A stretch of 64,000 nt of DNA from Channa striata (taxonomy: Eukaryota > Chordata > Actinopteri > Anabantiformes > Channidae): the NCBI GenBank assembly GCA_033026295.1, contig CM065169.1, positions 10,522,462-10,586,461 of the forward strand. The letters are read 5' to 3'. Below, one piece after another: positions 54,335-64,000 of this stretch (position 1 is the first letter of the stretch; every line of letters begins with the position of its first letter). Under the pieces are notes generated by a model, which saw only the letters and a program-made list of their open reading frames with translations, was not told where the DNA came from and searched no databases. The translations under genes were made by a program, and so were the position numbers.

Positions 54335-54560
54335 GAATCAGAATCACAATCATAAAACTGTTTATTGCTAGACACAGTTAAGAGGACATAACAGTACTAG
54401 GAATTTGTCTTGGTGTCAAACGGGAGGGAGCAGGGCTGGGTCCTTTCTGAAATCCACTATCAACTCCACTGTCCTGAGAGCGTTGAGCTTCAGGTTGTTT
54501 GTGCTGCACCATGACACCAGGCGCTCCATCTCGCTCCTGTAGGCCGACTCATCTGCACCA
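54335..54560 (-). mobile_element. LINE remnant: RT fragment joined to 3' tail with GATTCT repeat
   Basis: On the minus strand, DESAYRSEMERLVSWCS, NNLKLN and TVELIVDFRKDP match the reverse-transcriptase region of fish Rex1/CR1-like elements. It is followed directly by a short 3' tail with an AATAAA and a terminal GATTCT repeat (about 54335-54350), the type of short-repeat end seen in CR1/L2-like elements. The usual sequence between RT and tail appears missing, so the copy is internally deleted. Only about 45 codons remain. Confidence 0.7.
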
Positions 54561-54624
54561 GAGATTTAGTTTCAACATGTGAAAGGTTATCTGTGTGCTA
54601 TTTACAATGAAATACAATCCATCT

Positions 54625-54641
54625 ATAGATAGATAGATAGA
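54625..54641. repeat. GATA tetranucleotide microsatellite
   Basis: About four ATAG units. Confidence 0.85.
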
Positions 54642-56099
54642 AACAATGAATCATATTTTTTTCTCTGGAAGACAGAAAAGTCAAAATCTGACTTAAGAGC
54701 GTCAATGTTAGACCCCAGTAAAAACAGAAACACAATTCGAACTGAATTGCCACGTGTTAACTGGAACTGCACTGTTTTCTACCACATTCACGAAGCACTT
54801 CAGTGAAACTACATCAGTGCTGTGTTTGCCAGTTGTTCCGCTGTCCCCTGGTGGGAAAAAACCTAACAAAAGTGCAAATGCAATTGTTAGCATTCACTGT
54901 GAATTAATGTCAGTCCCAGCTTAAATAGATGCAGCCAGATACAAACGTGTGCCTGCACTTTACTTGTATCCCTAGATAAAACCAGATAAGTAAAGAAACC
55001 TGCACTTCAAATAAAATCAATTTGGGTTCATCTGCTTCAGGGGTCACACAGACCGCAAGTTGGTGTGTCATATCTCTTTTGCACACAACACAAATTTCCA
55101 ATTTCCCCCTCCTTAACCTCAGGCAAGCAGCCCCAGCTGTTCCTCTGTCGTCCATCTCATGCTTTCACTCCCTGCCAAAGTCTGCAATTTACGAGAGCTC
55201 GACGGAGCAGGAGCGTGGATGTCCGTTCATTCACCGAGGCTCCTCTGCAGCCTCCTGAAAAGGAACGTGCACAAACTGCACCTTGTGAAGCTTAATATTG
55301 CAGTTCCAGTTAGGTTTACACTGTACTTTCTAATTTGTCTGGCTTATTCTCTGGTGGTTGAGTGTCCATCTGGGTGAAAGGAAGGCAGATCCAACCGCAT
55401 CAGAGAGGGCAGCAAGTTTAAGAAGTGCCTGACATCAGAGGCGGTGCAGGCCACTGACAGCTGAACAAAAGCACATGGTGCCACATCTGGCTTCTAGTTT
55501 AGCATGCAGTTTCCCTCCGTGTACCTCAGCACTATCATTATCTCTGTCCCACTGCCTAACAGTGGAACAAAGACGATTGTTGTCTAAAGATAGCTTTGGG
55601 AAACAGCAACCCTCAGATTTAACTGCTGATGAATGAGGACGGCGACAAGAATCAGAGTCACAATTCAATGCCAAAGGAAAGAGGGCAGGGTGTCCTGGCC
55701 TGCTTCAATTAAAAGCATTTGTGAATGGAAGAGATGACAGTGCTATCAGCTCAGTGCCGGGCCTGTCTCTTGCTCTGTGCGCTCCTGTGTTACCTCAGTA
55801 ACCCTGTGAGTGTCCTCGCCGTCACCTCAGGACAGCTGGGCCATGTGCTGCACAGCTGACGCTTACTGGCAGAAGAAAACCACCACAAAATTTGAGAGAA
55901 AAGAGCAGGGTACCCCTCCAACCACACAGTATTCGTGCACATGCTGCTCCACTAAGTATAAACACACGCACAAGCACCGGCATGCACGCACAGACACTAA
56001 AGAACCGTCCACGTCTTCGTGCACTTTCTGTGGGATCTGGGGGATTCACTGCACAATACAAACGACGGGGCCGGCCTGTGAAATAAACAATGCTCTAAT

Positions 56100-56200
56100 T
56101 TCAACAGCAGGCAAGCCCAGTGGTTAGAAGAGCTCTTAGAGAGGTCACAAGTTCAAACCACGGAAAACTTGAGCACGAGCCTAAAGACCTGGATGACTTG
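56100..56200 (+). mobile_element. Possible tRNA-derived SINE head
   Basis: CCAGTGGTTAGAAGAGCTCT resembles an RNA polymerase III A box, and about 35 bp on, AGTTCAAACC matches a B box. The spacing fits a tRNA-derived SINE head. The body is short and I see no tail repeat. Confidence 0.4.
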
Positions 56201-56759
56201 ATATATATTCTGATTGATCACTTAATTTAAAAGTTTCCAGACAACAATTGACTCCGTTAGACCAAACAGACTCAAAGTGCAGCTTTGACAGATATATGAC
56301 CCAGTCAAATCATCGTATCTTAGCTGCTCCTTGATGTGTAGCAAACATGAAAAGCCTTGATGAGTCAAGAGAACTCAGGGGACTGTGCGCACAGTGGTGG
56401 TTACTCCATTTATGCATCACTCAGCATCAGCTTGCTGCAACATGATCACAAACGTTCCTGGTCGGGCCATCGCTTTCCAAGAAATGAGGCATCACGTCAA
56501 ATATTTCTCCTCTCTGTCAGAGATCTAATAAACCCACCTAGATGATTACTGTAGCATCAATAGCAGGTACATTGACTCATGTTTTAGTCAGTGTGCTGAC
56601 TAATAATCTCCTCTGCTTGCTCTGCTCTTTGGGATATCATCTTGCCTCAGCCCTCACATAAAGGCAAATACTTTTACCCTTAAACTAATAACGATACAAT
56701 CATTTTACTCGTTTCCCAGGACTGTTTATCTTGCTGCTTTGGCTCTCTATTCAATTTTA

Positions 56760-57020
56760 TGCAGAGATGGCAGAAGTATATGACCAGTATTCAAGTGCAA
56801 AAAGTGCAAACTTGCCAAAAACAATACTCCAAGAACAAGTAACAACGCAGTTATTTCCAGTTTAAGTCTAAAATACATATGCTGTAAATGTACTTTAGGT
56901 ACAAAAGTACAAGTACTCCACTAACAAAATAGCGCTTTAAACCTTATTTTCTTTATTTTTGATGCTGCAGATACCATAAATGTGCAAGTGTTGTCCAGAT
57001 TAGTTTAACAAGCTTTCTAA
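56760..57020. repeat. Decayed dispersed teleost repeat ('AAGTAC' type)
   Basis: Phrases such as GTACTTTAGGTACAAAAGTAC and AAGTACTCCACTAAC recall a very common fish interspersed repeat built of AAAAGTA-type phrases. A short related phrase, AAAAGTATTTAGATCC, lies at about 5388-5403. Identification is by resemblance only. Confidence 0.4.
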
Positions 57021-57339
57021 GATAAAAAATAAGTAGTAAGTAGAAGTTGTTAGTGTAGAGACTCTGCATGGTTTAATACAGACATATTTTATAGTAAATA
57101 AATTAGAGTTGTGGGGATGCGGTTGGCGTGTGGTTCCAGGCTATGCAGAAATATTAATCCTGGTTTTTACCCAATGGGAACAACCTAATGTGGCTGCAAC
57201 TATGTAAATTTAAATAAACGAAACTAAGAAAAAGCAAAACCTGCTGATGCACAATTGAGGATTGAAGAACAGGGTGGTTCAGAAAGTAGGACAGTGGCTA
57301 CAGGTCATTTCATGGGCTAGTCCTCGCATAGTCCCAGTA

Positions 57340-57440
57340 TGACATCACACTGGGAGCAGCTTCAACGACCCTGATACTCCAGGAGGGAGATTTAAATATT
57401 TTCAGTTACTTAAAAACACAGTGGAGATAGATTTCAGTAA
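57340..57440. repeat. Dispersed repeat, copy 2
   Basis: This is the partner of the repeat near 49.5 kb, in the same orientation and sharing the CTCCAGG-GGGAGATTTAAA core. Both are followed within tens of bases by an ATAGA(GA)TT-type stretch and a CAGCAC-type stretch. Family unknown. Confidence 0.4.
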
Positions 57441-58227
57441 GTTGACAGCACTACAGGGATCCCATCAAGCCACCCAGAACTCCTTTTGTTTTGTTTTCCA
57501 TCAAACCAGCTCTTCATCATCCAAGGGTGAGAAGTGGAGGGGTGGCACCGTGTGAAGCAGGGGTGGATCTGTTGTATGATTGCATCTCTGCTGTCCCACC
57601 ACCAGCTCAGGCACGTCTCGACTGGCTTTTCCTTCCACCTCAGCGGGCCTGTTAAGTCAAAACAGCTGACATCATCCTGCAGGAAGCTGAGAGCACTTCA
57701 GCAAGACGAGACTTGGGTTAGATAAATATTCTTCCATCCTGAGTGGCAATGTGGACACAAATATACAACACACCCCCCACAAAAATGTCAGTTATCGGAG
57801 AATGTCATCAAATATACACAGGTTCGTCCACAGAAAAGCTGTGAAATCAAGGATGTTTGTCATGCATATTAGTAATGAACATCCAAGTATAGGTACAGTA
57901 TGACTCTTCACGATGAAAGACACTCGCCTCTGGTCATGCATCAGAAAACACAGACATCACACATGAGGGTAAGAGGAGAGGAGTATAAACAGAGAGACAT
58001 AGTATCTGCTTTCACTACCAATTATCTTCAGCCTGGGTAACGAGGGTTCGCATTTATGAGGTTTCAGTGACACCCTGTGGCCATTTGTGGTCACTGCAAC
58101 CTCTGGACTTTCACCACCCAACTCACACAGAACAGGATTCACACCCCAAGAATAAAAAAAATGACAACAACTGTACAATCTTATCTTTTTTTTTTAACAC
58201 TGGTTCATGTTGTTAATGTAATCCACC

Positions 58228-58233
58228 TTTATT
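58228..58233 (-). terminator. creld2: AATAAA poly(A) signal of creld2
   Basis: TTTATT on the plus strand is AATAAA on the minus strand, 275 nt beyond the creld2 stop codon. It defines a 3' UTR of about 300 nt (roughly 58210-58507) containing A/CAA-rich simple sequence in plus-strand reading (58250-58320). Confidence 0.65.
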
Positions 58234-58507
58234 GAAACACTTTTACATTTTTAAAAAACACAAACAAAGACATCAACATCACACAACAAGAAAGCAACAA
58301 CAAACACTAAGAGCAAAAAATGTCTCTTTTTGTTGTCCTTTAATCCACGATCCAGTGCTGCGAAACACTGTTTTGGCGGCTGTTGTTGATTCTAAGTGCA
58401 GCTGATACATAAGTGCCTGTGTTCATCAGTTTTACATTACGAGGGTTCACATGTGAAGAATATCAATAGCTCCTCCTAATTTGCACCCGCTGGTCCCGGT
58501 TATGCCA

Positions 58508-61500
58508 TCACAGCTCCCCGTGTGGACTTGTGTCAGGTGCTTCTGGCTCCTCTGTTTTTTCTAATGAGAATAGAATCAAAGTAAATATGAACTGATGTAC
58601 TTGTTTTATAACATTGTAACACCACAGTGTGATTTTAATTGCTTTCATGTGCTTCGATTATATTTAAATAAAATTAAAAATTCAATCTTGGCCCTGAAAG
58701 CTCTATGCACAGCACCTTAATTAAAAAAAGCAAAGACAAAGCTCAAACACTTTAAGAAGCATCAGCAAGGCCACAAAACACACCTTTAGAAAAAGCTGTA
58801 GAAAAATAGATAACTTAGTGCCACCCTGGAAACAATGATTGTGTCAACTGGAGACAGCTGCAGTGTTTTTGTCTTTCTGATGACCTGACTGAATTTATAC
58901 AGAAAATGTTGTTCTGTTTTACTGTATTTGCAACAGGCTGCAATATTTCTTAGTGTTCTAAGAAAACAGGTCTCTGGGCACAAAGAGTGAAAGGGCCCCA
59001 ACACTTCCTTTATTTAATTGGTTGTGGAAACTTCATATTTGTTTTGAATTTTGCCTCTGTCATTTTGAGTCTTGAGGGCATTTATTAACGTTCTATGTTT
59101 GCAATACAATTGTAATTTTTATGTTGTGGTCATGGATCTCTTGTATCTTAGAACTTTTTCAAACAAGACATATGAGCAGTAGCTTCTGAGACTTTGGCCC
59201 ATGACTACCAGGGCCCAGAAGTCCTATTCAATAATCCATCCATGGCTTCTGTGTTTGGTTTGTGTTTGCAGTGCTTTTCTACATTTATGTTGCCAAATTG
59301 GTAAAGCCGTTTTCATAATTTGCTTGTGTTATGTGGCTATTTGCATAAGTTGTGCGAAGTTGAGATCTCAGGACCACTGCAAGGCCACACCTGTAATGTT
59401 CTGATGAAAAGTACTTTCAGTTCGAGCAAGACGCATCTTGTAAGAAACCCCACCTGGCTGTGGCAGTTGGACACACTCTCCATCTTTCTCCTCATAGCCA
59501 CTCGAGCAGAGGCAAATGTAGAGGCCATCAGTATTGACGCATTCCTGGTTTTCTTTTGTGCATACTGGTTCTGACTGGGAACACTCATCAATATCTGGAA
59601 ACATAACAAAACATGTCCACAGGCATTGCAGTTATGTTTGTTTAGTCACATATACTGAGGCAATAAACACTTTTATTAACAATTATGGTAAATGGGTATT
59701 CCTACTTGGCCTTTTAATAAAAAAAAGCTACAGAATACCAGCCTTGACCTTTGAACTGTAAAAGTCTAAATCTTTTACTGTTTGCACTGTGCTCCATTTT
59801 AAAAAATACTGAATCAAAATTCTGAATGGATGAAATTGTTAATTATTTAGAGTTGTACCTGTGCAGGTGCCCTCAGTGTCTTGGTACCCACTGGCACAAG
59901 CCTGGCACTTATCAGGACCGGCTCCAGTGCAGCCAGCGCACGCTTTGTCACAGGCTGTGAAAGACAAACAGAAAAACACTCTGTTTCTCTGAAAGAAATA
60001 TACACAGAACAACCTCCCAGAGAACTGGCTGTCCTGATTTGTGAAATGATGTCTTTTCCAACAGTCCACACCAAGAATTTTAACAATTTAATAAAGGAAA
60101 TGCTGTGCAGACCAGTTACACTGTGTCATTGCTCTCTTACCCTTGCAGGAGTAGGAGCCTTCTGTATTCTGGCAGAACTGATCTTCTTTACATGGAGATG
60201 GATCTTGGGAACACTCATTTACATCTGCAACATAGATTGTGGTGAGACACAGTGTGCAGCTGCTTCATGTTCTTAAAGCCTCTACACCTACAAATATGAC
60301 TAAATGTTCCTTCGCTGTGAATCGCTTGGTTTTCTGGTTTCACTTTACAAAATGTTTTTTCTCAGTTCTCCTAAAAATGTGTATGCTTGAGAGAGAGATG
60401 AGAGCAAAGATTCAGTAGTTTATAATAATGGGGTTAAATAGTAGAGATGAATGGAGCCTTTTCTGTGCTGGGGGGCACTGGATGAATAATATTTTTAATC
60501 AACAAATACAAAGTTTTGACAAAAATTTCAACATTCCAAAAGTTTAATTCCAACATTTGTACAATCTTTTGTTTTCTTATTTTGCTTAATTTGTCTCATA
60601 TTGTGTCTGAAAGTATGGCAACAGTTTGGCATTTAAATGGTTAACAATGCATATATAAAAATGCACATCTTGGAATGTGTCATTTAACTACAGACATTCG
60701 GTTATTGATGTTAGCAGTCAGTGAAAGAAACAAGGGCAGAATTTAAAAGCTGAAACTTTGGAATATTTGCCATTTGTGCTTGATCAATCAGTTAACAGTA
60801 CAGTCACAGATTCACTTCCTTGTCATTCTGGTCACGCATTAACTGACTGATTATCTGACCAATGTTTTTCTAGGAAAGACTATTTAAAATGTTAATGTGT
60901 GAAAAAAAAAACCCTGGTCCTCTTACCAACACAAGCTTCCTGGTCGTCCTCCTCCCAGCCGTCCTTGCACTCATCACAGTCCTGATTGGTTGCTCCATTG
61001 CAGGTCTTGCATGAAGAATGGCATTCTGTAGAAGAAGATGTAGTATAAATTCTAAAAAAAGACGGGAGTACAAATATTTCACTTCCTATTTCTGTTTTAT
61101 GTGTGCTGACGTGTACCTGTACACAGAGAGAAGGTGTCGTTTCTCACTTCGTTGAAGAAGCCATCAATGCAGTCTAGGCAGAACTCGCCATTGTAACCGT
61201 GGTTACAGCTGCACTTTCCGTTCCCTCCTCGAGTCCCATCGCCATCACAGATTCCATTTCCATGACAAGGTCTCTCAGAGCCGCCAACACAGGCTTAAAA
61301 GAAACAGACAAAAAATAACGAAAAAAAAAAAAAAAAAAAGATTTCACGTTGAATTGGTTATTCACAAAGTGAAACGGCGCCTGTATAGGCATGCTTACTC
61401 ATGTCCGGTGGTCCAACAATTATCTACTCCAGAGATCAATGTATTATAAAAATTCTGCAGCTTGACTGGATTTCTGTGATTCACAATTGAGCTAATAGAA

Positions 61501-63485
61501 AATAATTCTACAGATCAGGTTGATGTAATAGTCAAATTCCCACAGAGCACAGTAAGAAAAGCCTTGCACCACTAACCTGTTGCTCAAGTCCATATTTAAC
61601 AACAGAGGCAATGCTGCTGCATCTTAATGAATATTTAGGCAAACTTCAAAGGCACATACATATCTGACGCCCTAGACGATGTCATTGATGTACATACACT
61701 GATTAGTTTACTTAACTTATCAAGATTCAGCATGACTGTAGGAAAAGACAAGAGTAGAACAAACACAGAAAAGCTATCGCTGCCTTGTACAGCGTTTACA
61801 TGCAATCAGGAAACGTGGTTACTGATCTAAAAAGGAGGCGGTCAAAATTTTTCAAATCTGTGAGGGAAAGGAACTTATTTAGCTTTCTATGAGGCACTTT
61901 GTGTTAGTTACATTTTTTGTCAGACTATAGTCTGATGAGGAGGTATCTCCCCCTATTTCAGTCTTTCATTCAGCTGCTTTGTCTTTTGTTACATAAACTG
62001 TAACTGTTTTCCAACAGAAAACTAACAAGGGAAAGTGGGTTTGCCTAATCGCAGCTTTCCTGTTTACATGACAATAAGAAATCTGCTTTTCGAAGAAAGC
62101 CAATAACAACATGGTTATATAAGTCCCTGTAAACACTACTACTTCTCTTTGGGCTTCATCCATCAGGGGTCGCCACAGCGAATCATCCGTTTTCACCTCA
62201 CTCTGTCCTGGGCATCTTCCACTCTGACACCAGCTAACCTCATGTCCTCTTTTAGCACATCCATATATCTCCTCCATGGTCGTCGTGTTACCCTCTTGCC
62301 TGGCAGCTTCATCTCCATAATCCTTCTACCAATTTATTTACTATCCCTCCTCTGCACATGTCCAAACCATCTCAGTCTGGCCTCAAGTCAGACTTGAGTC
62401 AGGGACTCTCAAGTCCCTGTTAACACCCTGAAACAGAATCACTATACGTGCAAAACGTTTTCCTCACCATTACAGTCTGGTCCAAATGTTCCCTTTGGGC
62501 AGCAAACTTTGATGGTCTCAATGCAGAACCACTTGTGCAGATCAGGATGCTTTGTTTTCCTGAATTCCAACAGGAAATAAAACAGAATGAAATAAGTTTA
62601 AAAACATCTTTCTAAGTGGAACGATTTTTGTTGCACATATAGATTAATCCTGCAAGTGATATTTCTGTCAGTGCACCTAACCGTACCTTTTTTACTCTAG
62701 TGGTGGGAAATGGACAAATCGAATCCAGCGAACTTGCTGGTAGGAGAAACTGAAATTCGGGCTTTAATGATATTTGCACTGACCACCACCCACCTCTTGA
62801 ACCACCAAGTTTCAAAATGATCTTCGTGCTCCTCCACCATGCGATTGCACTCAAAGCTGCTGCTCTCACACAGCCCCTCCACAATCTCCATCAGACGAAT
62901 CTCACTGTGTAAAAAAACGGATGAGAAAAGTTGTTTAAAGGTTGCACGCATGAATATAAATATACACCTGTTAACATCTGTCAGCCACCTGGACACTCTA
63001 ACATTGCATATAGATTCAAACGGGGTTTTGCTTATCTTAAACTTTAGCAACCCTTTTATTCAAACTACAGTTGGCCACTTCACTGCAAAGCAAACACACC
63101 TCTGATGCCTGATCATAGGTGGAGACGGGTAGTCTGAACAGGATGCAGTGTCTCACCTGGTCTCATATTTGGACAGTTTCCTCTCCTCCCAGGCTGTGTT
63201 GCCTCCACCAAAGTTCTGCTTTGCTGTGCTGTCAAAGCCCTAAAACACAAAAGCAGAGCAACAGAAAAGCGATTTGCGTTACCTTACTGACGGTTCTACA
63301 GTACAGTCAAACACAGAGGTTTAGAAATGCTCTCTGACCTTGTTAAAGTTATCAGTTATTTGCTGGCAGGTGGTGCAGGCGCTTTTTAAATCCCTCTTGG
63401 CGTTGGACACTCGACAAAGTAAAACCAGGAATGTACAAGACAACAGCCACAACAGCCGCAGCTCTGGACCAGTGATCGACAGCAT
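58508..63485 (-). CDS. creld2: Cysteine-rich with EGF-like domains protein 2, ten coding exons
   Basis: On the minus strand the coding exons are 63485-63339, 63239-63157, 62904-62794, 62559-62468, 61293-61117, 61025-60927, 60224-60141, 59954-59859, 59594-59454 and 58560-58508. All introns are GT-AG and phases match; the total is 1083 nt or 360 aa (human about 353). Residues 1-29 form a signal peptide. A CXXC (CTTC, 37-40) opens the CRELD domain, with the WEE motif at 66-68. Residues 145-203 are EGF/laminin-like. Furin-like cysteine repeats lie at 204-236 and 265-296. Calcium-binding EGF domains start at DVNEC (237) and DIDEC (297). No membrane segments are seen, which excludes Creld1. The protein ends HGEL, a variant KDEL-type ER retention signal (human: REDL). 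Creld2 is an ER-resident, stress-induced folding and redox factor. The short last exon is the least certain, but its phase, acceptor and KDEL-like end agree. Confidence 0.93.
61321..61339. repeat. A homopolymer (19) beside creld2 exon 5 acceptor
   Basis: On the minus strand this is 19 T residues lying 28-46 nt upstream of creld2 exon 5, so it acts as or extends the polypyrimidine tract. Confidence 0.9.
62142..62400 (-). mobile_element. Decayed non-LTR retrotransposon (LINE) reverse-transcriptase C-terminus in creld2 intron 4
   Basis: Read on the minus strand, this encodes the typical end of a fish LINE pol protein: LRWFGHVQRRD, then MEMKLPGKR, RRPWRRYMDVLKEDM and a final IRCGDP. In-frame stops follow QRRDSK, DRVR and CGDP, so it is a dead fragment. 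It lies in the same orientation as creld2, in the largest intron of the gene's 5' half. The family is not resolved. Confidence 0.75.
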
Positions 63486-63639
63486 CTCAGTACATCAATT
63501 CCGACCCAGTCTCACATCAGAACACACGCTCGCATGCAAGCTCTCCACTGAAATTAAGATGCTGCACAGTTCGCACACATCTAAATGAGCTGTTCTTAAC
63601 ATTAAATATACCTTTCCGTTATCTATGCAAAGCGCAGCA

Positions 63640-63830
63640 AAGTGGTATTTACATGCCGGTTATAAAAGAAGACGATGCGGTTCTACTTTTCCGCGTCAGC
63701 TCCTCGGTCGAATTGTGGCTGTCACTAATTGGCTCTACTCTTCTCTCAATCAAATGTGTGACCAATCACGCGCCGCCACGCGCGGGACAAAAAGGTCCTT
63801 TCCCCACGTGGAAAATTCAGGAAGGGTAAC
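63640..63830 (-). promoter_or_regulatory. creld2: creld2 promoter region, probably bidirectional
   Basis: This GC-richer stretch lies directly upstream of creld2. It has CCAAT boxes on both strands (63762-63766 plus strand; 63728-63732 as ATTGG), an ER stress response element and a CCACGTGG palindrome (63804-63811). A TATAAAAG sequence at 63661-63668 reads on the plus strand, the divergent direction. In human, CRELD2 and ALG12 share a head-to-head promoter. Start sites are not visible from the sequence. Confidence 0.65.
63762..63780 (+). promoter_or_regulatory. Perfect ER stress response element (CCAAT-N9-CCACG)
   Basis: CCAAT at 63762-63766, exactly nine bases, then CCACG at 63776-63780: an exact match to the ERSE bound by NF-Y plus ATF6 or XBP1. 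It lies 277 bp upstream of the creld2 ATG. CRELD2 is a known unfolded-protein-response gene in mammals with ERSE-dependent induction, so this fits. ERSEs work in either orientation. Confidence 0.85.
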
Positions 63831-63966
63831 AGTAGTATTGGAAATATATATTTTTTTATTTTGGGTAAGGCATTTTATTGAAAATGCAGATGATATAATA
63901 ATTATGGCACTAGAATATTTGAATCAAAAATTAAAAAAAATAAATTTAAGTATATGTTTTAAAGTT

Positions 63967-63990
63967 CACTTCCGGTCTACACAGGAAGTG
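63967..63990. promoter_or_regulatory. Inverted pair of ETS/GABP sites, possible start of next promoter
   Basis: CACTTCC at 63967-63973 and GGAAGTG at 63984-63990 form a perfect 7-bp inverted repeat; the first continues as CTTCCGG, the high-affinity ETS core. Such pairs are typical of TATA-less housekeeping promoters. By human synteny the next divergent gene would be alg12, but no coding sequence is visible before the window ends. Confidence 0.4.
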
Positions 63991-64000
63991 ACTAAAGTGT

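Larger units (their letters stand above)
54561..58209. other. Interval downstream of creld2
   Basis: No gene is recognised. It contains a GATA microsatellite, a possible SINE head, a decayed teleost repeat and one copy of a dispersed repeat. It ends at the creld2 poly(A) region. Confidence 0.6.

Overview
This is a stretch of vertebrate nuclear DNA, almost certainly from a ray-finned (teleost) fish. It has GT-AG introns, long AT-rich intergenic DNA, many CA/TG microsatellites and decayed fish-type transposons (Tc1-like, non-LTR retrotransposon fragments, a candidate solo LTR). There is no operon structure and no viral, plasmid or bacterial content. I find two protein-coding genes I can fully model; the remaining ~55 kb looks intergenic.

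Layout. (1) Bases 1 to ~22.9 kb: gene-poor DNA with microsatellites, two short perfect hairpins, a candidate solo LTR (12.7-13.4 kb), an internally deleted Tc1-like transposon (18.94-19.14 kb), and several CpG-bearing or homeobox-site-rich patches that could be conserved regulatory elements. (2) 23.1-27.98 kb, plus strand: pim3, a six-exon serine/threonine kinase gene of 330 codons with a CpG-rich 5' end and a 1.7 kb 3' UTR carrying an AU-rich instability element and an ATTAAA poly(A) signal. (3) 28-58.2 kb: about 30 kb with no recognisable gene, holding a decayed Tc1-type transposase, a 17-bp perfect hairpin, an orphan CpG-rich patch that looks like a first exon, an RT fragment joined to a LINE tail, and possible SINE and teleost-repeat remnants. 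(4) 58.2-63.7 kb, minus strand: creld2, ten coding exons and 360 codons, with signal peptide, CXXC motif, WE domain, EGF and furin-like cysteine repeats and a KDEL-like C-terminus (HGEL). (5) 63.7-64.0 kb: the creld2 promoter with a perfect ER stress response element, then an ETS-site palindrome that may start the next, divergent gene (alg12 in human synteny) beyond the window.

The two genes are not functionally linked. pim3 is a cytosolic survival/growth kinase regulated mainly at expression level. creld2 is an ER-resident, stress-induced folding factor. Their pairing is conserved synteny with human 22q13.33. Here they are convergent (tail to tail), which differs from my recollection of the human orientation. 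I see no novel biological system. The best leads are a possible secreted creld2 isoform, the atypical HGEL tail, the complete ERSE, the orphan first-exon-like CpG patch, and the short near-perfect hairpins.
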